DNA from: Phragmites australis
Taxonomy: Eukaryota; Streptophyta; Magnoliopsida; Poales; Poaceae
Assembly: GCF_958298935.1 (NCBI RefSeq)
Contig: NC_084929.1
Location: 8,432,001-8,496,000 of the forward strand
Direction of reading: 5' to 3'
Length of the DNA: 64,000 nt
Below the pieces are notes generated by a model. The model did no database searches, had not been told where the DNA came from, and was given only the letters and a program-made list of their open reading frames with translations. The position numbers and the translations under genes are program-made. Below, piece after piece: positions 36,980 to 49,323 of the stretch (position 1 is its first letter; the number at the start of each line of letters is the position of its first letter).

Positions 36980-38283
36980 CTAAAGAGCGATCTTGGAGGG
37001 GAGCATTGCTTCCACGCCAAAGACCAGGAAGGAAGTAGTTTCGGTCGTGGCCCTGCTGGGGGTCTTTCGTAGTGACCAGAGTACTATGGAGAGCTCATTC
37101 ACCCAGCATCTTAAATAGCTCTTAAGTCGATCAAAGACCCGGGTTTTGATCCCTTGCAATATTATCCCATTTGCCCTTTTGACCTGTTCGTTGCTTTGGA
37201 GGTGTGCCACCAGCGCGTAGCAAATCTTGGTCCTGATCTCTTCATAGTAGTCTTGGAAGGCACTACTGGCAAATTGAGTCTCATTGTCCATAATTATGCG
37301 GTTTGTACGGCCAAACCTCACTACCAGCCCCTGCATGAACTTAATTGCTATCACGACAGTGATTTTCCTGACGGGATCGGCTTCGATCCACTTAGTGAAT
37401 TTGTCGATTGGAGCGAACATGATCAAAACTACCTCGGGCTTTAGGGAACGGTCCCACGATATTGAGCCCCCAGACAGTGAAAGGCTAAGATAGTGGTATG
37501 GTTTGCAGTGCTTGAGCTGGTAGATTGGTATGTTGGCCATGGTACTGACATGACTTGAAAGCTCGCAAGCATCCTGGAGGGCCGTTGACCAATCATTGAC
37601 CAATAAAATTCTTGCTGAAACACTTTTCTAACTAGGGTGCGATATGAAGAGTGGCTACCACATATGCCTCTGTGGATATCAGAGAGCATTGTGCTCCCCT
37701 CTTCCTGAGTGGTGCATTTCAGTAAAAGGTCATTGCTCCTGTTGTGATAAAGGCACCCCTCTACTAGGGAGTATCTACGGGCTTGCCACGTGACCTTTTT
37801 TACTGACGCATCATCATCAAGGACTCTTGATTGGTAGTCCAAGATCTAATCCATCAAGGTCATACTCGAATCAAGCAGGGTGACCACATGATGGCCACCC
37901 GAGGTCGACGGCACCAAATAAGGTGTTGCCTCAAAAGGTGTTGCCTCTGGTGCTATGTTTCCAGGCGGACACGATGGATGGTCTTGGACACGATGGATGG
38001 TCTTGTGAGTCTTTCTTCAAATGCTCCGACCGGGACAGGTTTGTTAGAAGAAACTAGACAGGCTAGCTCATCAGCCAGGAGGTTATCCTTGCGAGGGACA
38101 TGATTGACCTCGAAACCGATAAAGCCTCACTCCAACCTTCTGACTTCAAGGAGGTATGCTGCCATTTTCAAATCAGAGCATTGAAACTCCTTTTGCACTT
38201 GGTTCATGACCAGTAACGTTTCCCCTATCACTAGCAGGTGCTTTATCCCAAGTGCGGAGGTCGCTCGCATTCTGGACAAGAGG
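36980..38283 (-). pseudogene. Ty3/gypsy integrase and RNase H end, degenerate
   Basis: On the minus strand: RNase H tail (SALGIKHLLVIGETLLVMNQ, about 38270-38200), a spacer, an H2C2-like zinc region (YHNRSNDLLLKC, HRGICGSHSSYRTL; about 37750-37640), then the integrase core. The core has IDKFTKWIEADP (first Asp region, about 37430), IIMDNETQFAS (second Asp, about 37290) and QSNEQVKRANG (the expected Glu is Lys). Several shifts. It continues, after the solo LTR, with the RNase H start at about 47461-47520. Confidence 0.8.
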
Positions 38284-39196
38284 CCCTCTGTCGGAGGGTG
38301 AACTCCTCAAGCAGGGATCCGGAGGAACCCCCTTTGAGATTCAGCCGGGGGGATGATTCTTAATCTGTTTCGCGGGTGAAATAAATGGGCGTAAATGCGA
38401 TGCAGGTGGAATGGAATGATCGGATGCAGAAGTAGTAAATGCACTGGAGGTTTTTAGACAGGTTCGGACCGCACTGAGCGTAATACCCTACTCCTGTGTG
38501 TATTCTATAAATTCTCTGAGAATGTCTCTCAGGGATGTTGCTGGCTACAAGAATATTTGTCTAGCCTAGAGCTTCAGGCTCCTTGTTCTTCGATGATCTC
38601 AGCTTCTGTGCTTGTACTAAGACTCTGTCTTCTTCCTCGACTTCCTGTCCTCAACCTTCTCCTTGTCTGTCTGTCTCTGTTCTCCGGGGAGCCCGCCCAG
38701 CCTTAAATACTCGCCTGGGCGGTAGCGTGCACAGAAAGGGAGGGTGCAAGTTCCAAGGCACCATAAATGGGAAGCAACCATCATGGGTTGCTGCGCGAAG
38801 TGACGGGGAGGGTTAAAAACGCGCCCCCCGTCTGGTCTTGTTCGTCATCATGCTGCTCTGCAACGGGCGTCGTGGAGAGGGCCCACCAGGCAGCCATTGA
38901 ACAGCCTGGCGTGCCTGCTCGGTCTTGTACACCTGACACAGCAGGGCGGCAAGCGGGGCGCCTTGGGCTTCGCGATGCTATCCCGAGGCGCGCCGGATGT
39001 CCCATGATGGGACCCGTGCATTAAATGTCCCCACGCCTCCCTACCAGGTCGTGGCAGGGACTGATAGCGAGCGTGGCAGGAGCAGTTGGAAGTGACAGGC
39101 CATGCGCCCTCTTAAATGCGGCATCGGGTCTTTCACTGGTTGACACCTCATCGCTGGACCTCTGTGGGGGCCACCAGCGAAGGACTTCTGAGGCCG

Positions 39197-39680
39197 TCGG
39201 GGAACCGAGTGCTCGGGGGTCACTGTTCACAGCCCCAAGCACTCTCTCCCAGATATGCCATTCCTTGGGTCCTCGGGGTACTCGGGTGCTCGGGGGGCCA
39301 CTGTTCATAGCCCCGAGCACTCTCTCCCAGAATTGACTGTTCGGGTCCTCGGGGAATCGAGTGCTCGGGGGCCACTGTTCACGGTCCCGAGAACTCTCTC
39401 CTGGAACTAACTTCCCTTTGGTCCTCGGGGGACTTGGGTGCTCGCGGGCCACTGTTCGCAGCCCCGAGCACCCCCTTCCCGGTACTTGGCTTTTCTGGTC
39501 GTCGGGGGACTAGAGTGCCCGGGGGCCACTGTTCATAGTCCCGAGCACTCTCCTCCCGGCACTTGGTCTTCTCGGGTCATCGGGGAACTCGGGTACTCTG
39601 GGACCACTGTTCATGGCCCCGAGCACCCTCTCCCGGGACTTAGTCTTCTCGTACCTCGCGGAGATGATCCCCGTGGGAGG
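39197..39680. repeat. Minisatellite inside solo LTR, about 77-bp period
   Basis: CACTGTTC recurs at about 39221, 39299, 39373, 39450, 39527 and 39605, each time between a GTGCTCGGGGGCC block and a CCCGAGCACTCTCTCCC block. Six to six and a half copies, moderately diverged. Confidence 0.85.
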
Positions 39681-39695
39681 GTGCCACGTGGCAAC

Positions 39696-40604
39696 TGATG
39701 AGTAATATTGGCCTGATCTTCCGATAGGTAGCGATAAGTCGGTGGGTGGAGAACTCGACGTTGATGATCCAAAGGCTTCGACCCGAACAGATCGTCTCCC
39801 TTGCAATCACTACACCACAGCTCCGATGGTTATCAACCGTGTCGCGCGGTTGACCTCGCCAAGAAGGCTCAATCCCTGCAAGCGTACCGAGAACACAAGC
39901 AAGAACGTAGAAGATGCAATCTGAAATATTGCGAATTGAATTCAAGCACTCGAAGTCGGGGTTCCACAAACACTTGCGGTGGCCTAGTCGGTCCGGAACA
40001 AGAGCGAAAATCTCACAACTGTGTGTAGATCAATATCTAAGCAAAACCCAACCCTAATTAGGGTGGCGACTACTGTATATAAAAGACTAGGGTCGGCCAA
40101 GGACCCCTGGACGTGTCCCTAATGGACTCCAACACGTTACACGGCCCAACGAACCAAAAGATGGTGGCGCAACACCCTGACAGATTCTGGACGTCTACTT
40201 GTTTTGATGATTCCTGTTGACTCACAAAGAATTTGGACATGGGACCAGTCCCGTTGGAAAGCTTATCTCCTTAGCTTTCCAACCATGTGCAGAACGTCGA
40301 AAACGCAGTCCGTATGCATCCTGGGCGATGATTTTAGTGCAGGCTGGTCCTGGACTCCGAAACGGACTCGAACTTGATTGGACCTCCACCTTGGCTTGGG
40401 CGCCCTTGCTGTTCTTCTCCCGTGTTCCTAAGTAACAATACATCACAATTATTCAGTAGCATCCCATCCTCATCAAAATATAAAGGAACACTAAGGAACG
40501 AGCTCACCTCATGATTTAGTTGACGTGCACGAGCTCGTGTCAATGGACCTATTGTTGGAGGAATACTCGGTGTGTGTGTATCCGAAAGAGTGATATCCTC
40601 ATCA
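39696..40604 (-). repeat. 3' LTR of CRM-like element
   Basis: 909 bp; the left, downstream copy for this minus-strand element. It contains the last part of the pol reading frame (40604 to 40334) and a TATA-like TGTATATAAAAG on the plus strand at about 40073. Confidence 0.88.
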
Positions 40605-43600
40605 TCCTCCCCCTCTTGAATTGGAGTCATCCTCGACGCAATGTCATCTTCTTCTCCCAAGTAAGGCTTTAAATCTGAAATGTTAAATGTGGGACTAACC
40701 CCATAATCTGCAGGCAACTCAAGCTTATATGCATTATCATTGATCTTTTCCACAATTTTGAAAGGACCATTAGCTCGAGGCAGCAATTTAGACTTTCTCA
40801 AATCAGGAAACCTATCTTTGCGCAAATGTAACCACACAAGATCACCAATTTCAAAAGTAATATGTTTCCGACCTTGGCTACCATAAGTTCTATACTTCTC
40901 ATTCATCTTTTCAATATTTTGCTTAGTCAACTCATGCATTTTCAGAATCAAATCAGCACGTGTCTTAGCATCAAAATTCAATTTCGCGGATGTTGGTAAA
41001 GGAAGTAAATCAATAGGGGCACGGGGGTCAAAACCATACACTACCTGAAACGGACTTACCTTGGTGGTGGAGTGAACTGATCTGTTGTAAGCGAACTCAA
41101 TATGGGGTAGACACTCTTCCCACATCCTCAAATTTTTCTTCAAAACAGCCCGCAACATGGTGGATAATGTGCGGTTCACAACCTCCGTTTGTCCGTCGGT
41201 TTGAGGGTGACATGTCGTCGAAAACAACAGCTTTGTCCCAAGTTTATTCCAAAGTGTCCTCCAAAAGTGGCTCAAAAATTTTGCATCACGATCCGAAACA
41301 ATGGTGTTAGGCACTCCATGCAAGCGAATGATTTCCCTGAAAAACAAATAAGCTATGTTTATAGCATCATCGCTTTTGTGACAAGGTATAAAATATGCCA
41401 TTTTTAAAAAACGATCCACAACGACAAATATACTATCCCTCCCCCTCTTGGTCCTAGGCAATCCTAAAACAAAATCCTTAGAAATATCCTCCCAAGGCAC
41501 ACTAGGAACAGGAAGAGGCATATAAAGTCCATGTGGGTTCAAGCGAGACTTAGCTTTATTGCAAGTAGTGCAGCGTGCCACGTAGCGCTCGACGTCGCGC
41601 CTCATCTTAGGCCAAAAGAAGTGAGTAGCCAGTACATCCTCGGTCTTCTTCACTCCAAAATGTCCCATCAAACCACCTCCATGCTCTTCCTGCAAGAACA
41701 ATAGGCGAATAGAGCTAGCTGGGATGCATAGCCTGTTAACACCGTATAGTAATCCATCATTCAGCACATATTTATTCCAAGTTCTTCCTTCTTTACAATG
41801 TTCGAAAGCATCTTTAAAGTCCAAATCAGTAGTATATAATCCTTTAATTGTTTCTAAACCAAAAATCTTATGATCGAGTTGGGACAACATGGTATAACAT
41901 CTAGATAACGCATCTGCAATGACATTGTCTTTACCTTTCTTGTGTTTAATGATATAAGGAAAAGACTATATAAATTCAACCCATTTAGCATGACGTTTGT
42001 TCAGTTTGGCTTGGCTTCTAATATGTTTCAAAGCTTCATGATCAGAATAAATAATAAACTCCTTGGGCCAAAGATAATGTTGCCATGTTTCTAAAACTCG
42101 CACTAAAGCATACAACTCCTTATCATAAGTCGAATAATTAAGAGATGGCCTATTCAATTTCTCACTAAAATAAGCAACGGGTTTACCTCCTTGTAGTAGC
42201 ACTCCTCCAATTCCAATGCCGCTAGCATCACATTCTAACTCAAAAGTCTTACGAAAGGCTGGAAGTTGGAGTAGAGGTGCATGCGTAAGCTTATCTTTCA
42301 GCGTATTAAAAGCTTGTTCTTGTGCTGGCCCCCATTGGAACGGAACGCCCTTCTTTGTCAACTCATTGAGTGGGGCAGCAATGGTGCTGAAATCTCTCAC
42401 AAAACGCCGATAGAACCCTGCAAGGCCATGAAAGCTTCTCACCTGTGTGATAGTCCTAGGGGTCGGCCAGCTCTTGATGGCTTCAATTTTAGCTTCATCC
42501 ACTTCAACTCCCTGTGGAGTAACAACATATCCAAGAAAAGCAACTCTATTCGTGCAAAAGGTGCACTTGTCAAGGTTAGCAAACAAACGTGCCTCTCTCA
42601 AAGCAGTAAAAACAGCACGTAGATGATCAATGTGTTCTTCATGTGACTTGCTATAGATCAAAATATCATCAAAGTACACCACCACAAATCTTCCTATGAA
42701 AGCACGTAAAACCTCATTCATCAATCTCATGAAAGTGCTAGGTGCATTAGTTAAACCAAAAGGCATCACTAACCACTCATATAGACCGAACTTAGTTTTG
42801 AAAGCAGTTTTCCATTCATCTCCCAATTTCATTCTTATTTGGTGGTAACCACTACGCAAGTCAATCTTTGTGAAAATAATAGAACCACTCAACTCATCAA
42901 GCATGTCGTCTAGCCTAGGAATAGGGTGACGATACCTTATTGTGATATTATTAATGGCTCTACAATCAACACACATGCGCCATGTACCATCTTTCTTAGG
43001 AACCAAAAGAACAGGAACAGCACAAGGACTAAGGCTCTCTCATACGTACCTACGGTCCAAAAGGTCTTGGACTTGTCGCTGAATTTCCTTAGTCTCCTCC
43101 GGATTGGTCCTATATGCAGCGCGGTTTGGCAAAGTCGCTCCCGGGATCAAATCTATTTGGTGCTCTATCCCTCTCAATGGTGTCAACCCCGGGGGTATCT
43201 CAACTGGAAAGACATCCTTATACTCCTGCAAAAGGTTAGTGACAGCAGAAGGCAAAGAGCTAGGTATATCATCAATTGAAAATAAAACCTCTTTGCATAC
43301 GAAAGCATAGCACAAAGTATCATTATCTTGAATTTCAGCAAGGTCAGATTTAGTAGCAAGCATAACACCACCCTTTAACTTAATACCTTCGGACCTAGGT
43401 GTGTTCTTCTCTTTCTTAGGTGGAAAAACAGATTGAGCTACTTGCTGATTTTCAGATTCCAAAACACGTTCTTTCTTTTCTTTTTCAGCTAAAGCTTTAT
43501 CACATTGCACAATTTCAGCAGGTGTTAGAGGAAGCAAAGAGATTTTCTTTCCCTTGTGCATGAGAGAGTATTTATTACTTCTACCATGGTGTGTAGCATC

Positions 43601-45298
43601 GGTATCAAATTCCCAAGGACGGCCTAACAAAAGTGAACATGCTTGCATAGGCACTACATCAAAATCAGCATAATCATGGTAGGAACCAATAGAAAAATGT
43701 ACTCTCGCAGATTGTGTTACCTTAACCTTACCGCTGTTATTGAACCACTGAATGTAGTATGGATGAGAATGTGCACGTGTTGGCAAGGAAAGATTCTTCA
43801 CAAGATCGGAGCTCAAGAGGTTGTTGCAACTCCCGCCATCAATTAGGTTACGAACACGTGCATCTTTGACAATGAGGAATGTCTGGAATAGATTATGGCG
43901 TTGTAGCTGCTCGGCTTGCCCCATTTGAGAACTCAAAACTCGCTTCACAATGAAGGTGCGTGCTGCATAACTCTCCGTGGCAGCGGTACCACTAATCTCC
44001 TCCCCCTCACTATCCATGTCATGATCGGCTGCAAGATTAGCTTCAAATGCATATTCGTCCTCGACATCACTATGACTAACATATCCACCATCTGCTGTTG
44101 CGGAGTATGCTCGTTGGCTTGGGCAATCCTTCATGACGTGGCCAATACCTTAGCAGCGACGGCACACAATGCCCGTTGTACGACCCGTGGTAGCTGCACC
44201 TGAAGAAGAGCGTGGCATTGGATCCTGCGAAACAGTAGATTTACTCACCTCACGTGATGGTTGTGGTGCTCCTGCTGAACGCGCCCGAGTGTTGGAGGAG
44301 GGGGCAGCAGATCGTGTAGAAGGGAATGTTGTTGCTTGTCCCGGTGGTACTCGTGAAGTAGATGTACTCCCAAAATTGTTCCGCAATCTCTGCACCTGTT
44401 GTCGACCCTGCAGTTCTTTTTCTGCCAAGATAGCAAAATGGAACAACCTATTGGTAGTATTGTAATCTTTATAATCAACAAGGTCCTGAATTTCACGTCT
44501 CAACCCGGAGTAAAAACGAATCATGGTATCCTCATCATGCTCTTGTATACTACAACGAAGCATAGCAATTTGAAGCTCTTGATAGTAATCATGCACAGAT
44601 TTAGAACCTTGATTTAAGCGTTGTAATTTCTTTTTCAATTCACGTGTATAATCAGGAGGAATAAATCTATTGCGCATGGCGCGCTTTAGTCTAGGCCATG
44701 ATTCGGGTTCTAAGCCACTAGAAACTAAACCATTTCATCAAATAATAGCATAATTCGTGAACTCACAAGTGGCTAGTCTAACTCTATGCATTTCAGGAAC
44801 CATATGAGAACTATACTTTTGATCAACCGTCATTTCCGAATTCAAATAAGCATCAGCATCATATGCACCATCAAAAGGAGGCATTGAGAACTTAATCTTA
44901 GAATAAGGATCATCGCGACCGTTGCGATTAACATTATTACCTCCATTACCTTGACGACGTTGTTGTTGGCCACGATGTAATTGTTCAGCATGAGGACGTT
45001 GCTCAGCACGCGGATCTTGCCCAACAAAAACCTCACCATCTTCTTGGTCACCATTATTAGTAACATCATCATCATCATGTGAATGGTCATCATCCTGTGG
45101 TGGCTGTCGCAACTCAAGGTCGTTGACTCGCATGACGAGGTTAGCAATGCTTGTTCTAATGTCAGTCAATAGCCTAGTATGATCCTGCAAGGCTTTGTTT
45201 AGTTCTTCCTTGGACACAAAATCCTTAAAATCCGATGGAGAGCCATCACCTGATATGGTTAGTAGAAAACAAAGGACAACAAATATTATCCCTATCAA
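40334..45298 (-). pseudogene. Gag-pol polyprotein of CRM-like element, five nonsense codons
   Basis: All five ORF pieces lie in the same minus frame. Order: gag with a coiled N-terminus (KEELNKALQDHTRLLTD, about 45210), capsid region (about 44680-44300), zinc knuckle C-x2-C-x-GHVMKDC split by a stop at 44150, and protease (LIDGGSCNNLLSSDLV, about 43830). Then reverse transcriptase with [11 protein letters not shown] (about 42680) and RNase H with [13 protein letters not shown] (about 42230) and [10 protein letters not shown]. Integrase has a zinc region (HFGVKK ... CTTC, about 41650-41550), DRF and SDRDAKF Asp blocks, and the catalytic Glu in DGQTEVVNR. The C-terminus has PLTRARARQLN. Stops are at 44738, 44735, 44150, 43040 and 41966; there is no frameshift. 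Confidence 0.9.
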
Positions 45299-46476
45299 CT
45301 ACTAGGTTGTGGAAGGTGGAATCACACACACTCAAGCGTCTTACCACGCTCTTACAAATGTTCTTACCAACGCAGCAAGGAGGAACAATCGTGGAAGCGT
45401 GGGATGATTGCAAGAGTGAACCTGTTCGGATCAAAGGAGGTGGAGCTTAGAAGGCACAATATGGTAGCAAGGATTAGCAATAACTGTAATCAGATGAGCA
45501 AAGCTAAATAAGTGTCCAAAGTATGAATCACAGTTGCTGATCTATCACGTGTCCCTAGTCCTAGCACAACAGCTGAAACAAAGCTAAAAAAGATGATCAG
45601 AGAAAGACACAGCAAATAGCACAATGATCTGGGTGTTCTTTATGTGCTCCTCTTTTTTGTCTTTTAGCACTAGTAGGAATCACGATTTTTTTTTTGTATT
45701 TTTCTGATATTTTTTTCTGAACTAGGAGCACACAAGCAACAACCACATAAATTTTTAGCTCAAACGGATGCAAGATGTGGCCTATAGAAAATCAAGCACG
45801 TTCTCTGAAAAGCGTGCGGAAACTTCGCGGCTCGAATACTCAATCTTCCGAGCCGAATTTGGGAAAAAAATTTCGGCGGAACCCAAAAAAGCCGGGGAGC
45901 AACTGATGTAACTTTTTCTGTAGATGTCCGTGAAAATTTTTTTTGCCTGATTCCGAGTCCGTATGAGAAAGTTATGGCCGTTTTACTGAACCCCTGTCGA
46001 GTTAGGGTTTTTTTTCAAGCAACTCTTGCAGAAATTGACCTCTTTAAGGTATTGCAAGCAATAGGATTGCGAGATGAACAAGGATGGCAGTGGTGGCAGG
46101 GCAATTGATACAAGACGGCTTGCGACCTATCTAGGGTTGGCGTGGCGGAAAGTAACACAAGGCAGCTCGCGGTGGCAAATCGAGTAATGTGGTGGCTCGA
46201 CTTGTTGGTGGGGGTGGTGGCGATGGGATAGCGGCGTGATCGAAACAGCACGGAGCGTTGACTAAAAACTAAGAACACGACTCTAAAACCAGCAACAAGA
46301 CTCGACCACGGACACAAACTCAACAACGCGCAACTGAAAACAAAAATTGCAAAGGCACAAAAGGTTCTAGGGCAGCGGAAATTGATGGAATTTTTTTGGC
46401 TTTATTCTGTACTCTAGGTAATGAAAAACAGACTAATCTAAAGGGGAAAACGAAATTACCTAATGAGCAACCTGAA

Positions 46477-47398
46477 AATCTGATACCAATTGATGAGTAA
46501 TGTTGGCCTGATCTTCCGATAGGTAGCGATAAGTCGGTGGGTGGAGAACTCGACGTTGATGATCCAAAGCTTTGACCCGAACAGATCGTCTCCCTTGCAA
46601 TCACTACACCACAGCTCCGATGATTATCAACCGTGTCGCGCGGTTGACCTCGCCAAGAAGGCTCAATCCCTGCAAGCGTACCGAGAACACAAGCAAGAAC
46701 GTAGAAGATGCAATCTGAAATATTGCGAATTGAATTCAAGCACTCGAAGTCGGGGTTCCACAAACACTTGCGGTGGCCTAGTCGGTCCGGAACAAGAGCG
46801 AAAATCTCACAACTGTGTGTAGATCAATATCTAAGCAAAACCCAACCCTAATTAGGGCGGCGACTACTGTATATAAAAGACTAGGGTCGGCCAAGGACCC
46901 TTGGACGTGTCCCTAATGGACTCCAATACGTTACACGGCCCAACGAACCAAAAGATGGTGGCGCAGCACCCTGATAGATTCTGGATGTCCACTTGTTTTG
47001 ATGATTCCCGTTGACTCACAAAGAATTTGGATATGGGACCAGTCCCGTTGGAAAGCTTATCTCCTTAGCTTTCCAACCATGTGCAAAATGTCAAAAACGG
47101 AGTCCGTATGCATCCTGGGCGATGATTTTAGTGCAGGCTGGTCCTGGACTCCGAAACGGACTCGAACTTGATTGGACCTCCACCTTGGCTTGGGCGCCCT
47201 TGCTGTTCTTCTCCCGTGTTCCTAAGTAACAATACATCACAATTATTCAGTAGCATCCCATCCTCATCAAAATATAAAGGAACACTAAGGAACGAGCTCA
47301 CCTCATGATTTAGTTGACGTGCACGAGCTCGTGTCAATGGACCTATTATTGGAGGAATACTCGGTGTGTGTGTATCCGAAAGAGTGATGTCCTCATCA
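46477..47398 (-). repeat. 5' LTR of CRM-like element with adjoining primer-binding site
   Basis: LTR 46491-47398 (908 bp). Inside it, on the element side, is the primer site CTGATACCAAT (complement of ATTGGTATCAG), 46480-46490. The leader between here and gag (45300-46476) is non-coding. Confidence 0.88.
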
Positions 47399-47460
47399 GC
47401 AACTTGCTGATCTGGCCTCGGGACTCGGGGACCCTTGGTTCCTGTATCACCGACACCCTC

Positions 47461-49322
47461 ATACTCTGCAATATTGTTAGTGGCTGTAAAACATAATTGA
47501 ACTACGTACCTGAGGATGTCGACTAGTTGGTGAAGTTCCCATCCTCACTATTGTCTTCACGCCTAGGTTTACACTCCCCAAGCTCCTTATCGATGATACC
47601 CCACATGACCTTGCATTCGTTTGGGTCGTGGGTGTCGGTGCAGTGGATCAGGTAGTAGCCTCGGCCCTTGTTTTTGTCCTTTTTCTCAAAGCACAAGCGC
47701 AGTTGGCCGGTTTGCTCGACTACCATGACCTCCGGTGGTCTTGCCTTTTGTTTGCTCTTCTTCTCCTTCTGGCCGACCCCCTTGGAAGAGACGGGTTGGT
47801 CAGAGGTCGATTACAGCTTAGGGCCACTCCTGCGCTCTCGGGACTCAGCAGCCAACACACATATGTCCATGAGCTTGAAAAGCTCAATGGTACTTCAAAC
47901 TTCATTGGTGGCCAGTTTTTCGACCATCCTCTGGTCTCTGAACCCCTTTTGAAATGCTATGACCATGGACTCACCCGTGATCCCTAGGATGGTATTCTGA
48001 CATTCGGTGAAATGCCGAATGTTGTCTCGCAGCGATTCGCCCTATCACTTCCTGACCTGGTATAGGTCATCCTCGACCTCTGATCAGACGTGAGTCCCTT
48101 TGAAGTTGGCAACAAACTGGTCAAACAATTCCTCCCAGGAGTGAATCAACCTGCAAGAGAGGTTCATAAACTAGGACCATGCTGATCCGGCAAAGGCGGT
48201 CGGGAAATGGTTGACCATGAATTTTGCATGGCCTCCCGTGGCCTGTACCATGGCTATGTAAATCTATAGGAACTCCTCGGGATTGATCGAGCTATCGTAT
48301 TTTTTGGCTAGGACCAGTCGGAACTTGTCTGAGCAACGCACCTCTTGTAACCGGGCAGATAAGGCATTGCATCTCATCCCGTAATGATGAGTCACTCACT
48401 GATGGGCAGTGGCACACACTCGAGGAGAGATACGTCAGTCTCGTGGTCCTGGCAACTGGGTGGAGGAGTTTGATGCCACCCTATGATCTGGAGGTGAGTT
48501 GTAGGGTCGCTTGCCCTTTCCTGCTCCTGTCGAACCCAATCTTCCTGCTCCCAGCCAGCCCTCTGGCCCTGGATCATGCCACAGAGGTCACGTTGGCAAA
48601 GAGAGTCACATAAGTTAGTGGGTTAGTTGTCATGACTCGGTGAGGGTCTCCGAGTACTTTCCATCATGGAGGGAGGATGGGATCTTTCCTGCCATGTGGC
48701 CTACTGCGATTCTCGATGATCGCAGCCTTCACCAGTCCCTACGACGGATGTGGCATTCACCGCCACGGTTTGGCATCGGACGACCTCCACCAAGAGGGTG
48801 TGTGGTCACATAGCCATGGTGCTACGAGCGAACCCTCTGGCACGGCCACTGGCGGTTGGCTAAGAAGCGTTCACACAGTCTGCATATTCTACGTGGGCGT
48901 CTTGGCCTCATAGTCGAGCTGCTGAGCATGGTGCGGCAATATATCTCGAAGAGGGGAGCCCCCAACGCTCATGTCGTGTGATGGTTTAGACGGCAATGCC
49001 ACCGATGGCTGCTCCTTATGCGGGGGCTATATCGTAGCGCCTCCTTGTTCGGTGCTAGGCCGGTTTCCCCTTAGGCGCAAGGCCTGGGGCTCACTAACGG
49101 TGCTCGGGACACAAGGGCCTCTGCTGCCCCCTGCTGCATGGTCTGCCATGCATACTTCACGTGGAGTCTCGGAGCTTTCGAGCTTTGATTCGGTGTCCGA
49201 GGCTTGGAGCACACCGGGCTCATCTCGCTCGTATCCCATGATGAATACCTAGTGGTGACTGGGGTCCTCGGAACAAGCCCAATTGAGTTATCAACACTTA
49301 CCGAAATGTGAAAATGTGCCCC
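47461..49322 (-). pseudogene. Gag of old gypsy element, fused to RNase H start by a deletion
   Basis: On the minus strand: N-terminal gag remnant (48960-48400), a capsid region with MVQATGGHAKFMVNHFP (about 48250) and SWEELFDQFVANF (about 48140), then a C-terminal region with CTDTHDPNECKV (about 47640). It ends near 47523 and is followed almost at once by RNase H sequence (CFTATNNIAEYEG, 47500-47461). Protease and RT are therefore deleted. Several stops and shifts. Confidence 0.7.
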
Positions 49323-49323
49323 C

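Larger units (their letters stand above)
39696..47398 (-). mobile_element. Full-length Ty3/gypsy chromovirus, CRM-like
   Basis: LTRs 39696-40604 and 46491-47398 differ at about 19 positions by eye count (about 2 percent), almost all transitions. Identical 5-bp flanks GCAAC at 39691-39695 and 47399-47403. On the minus strand the LTR starts TGATGAGGATATCACTC and ends ACTCATCA. The primer site ATTGGTATCAGA (46479-46490) fits initiator tRNA-Met, and the purine tract AAGAGGGGGAGGA lies at 40606-40618. One gag-pol frame runs 45298 to 40334 and continues through the purine tract into the 3' LTR. A pol frame that crosses into the LTR, a TGATG start and a tRNA-Met primer are traits known from CRM (centromeric) chromoviruses. 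The clade call is inference. Confidence 0.85.
38289..47455. mobile_element. Gypsy-type solo LTR, split by the CRM-like element
   Basis: The left part (38289-39695) starts TGTCGGAGGGTGAACTCC and the right part (47404-47455) ends GTATCACCGACA, inverted ends TGTCGG/CCGACA. Identical 5-bp flanks CCCTC occur at 38284-38288 and 47456-47460. Without the inner element it is about 1.46 kb. It carries a 77-bp tandem array (39197-39680). It entered the RNase H frame of the old gypsy element: the frame stops at NNIAEYEG on the right and continues on the left. Confidence 0.85.

Noticed and set aside
39021..39806. Multiple frames of 60-140 residues
   Set aside because: They come from the 77-bp repeat array of the solo LTR; each frame is repetitive.
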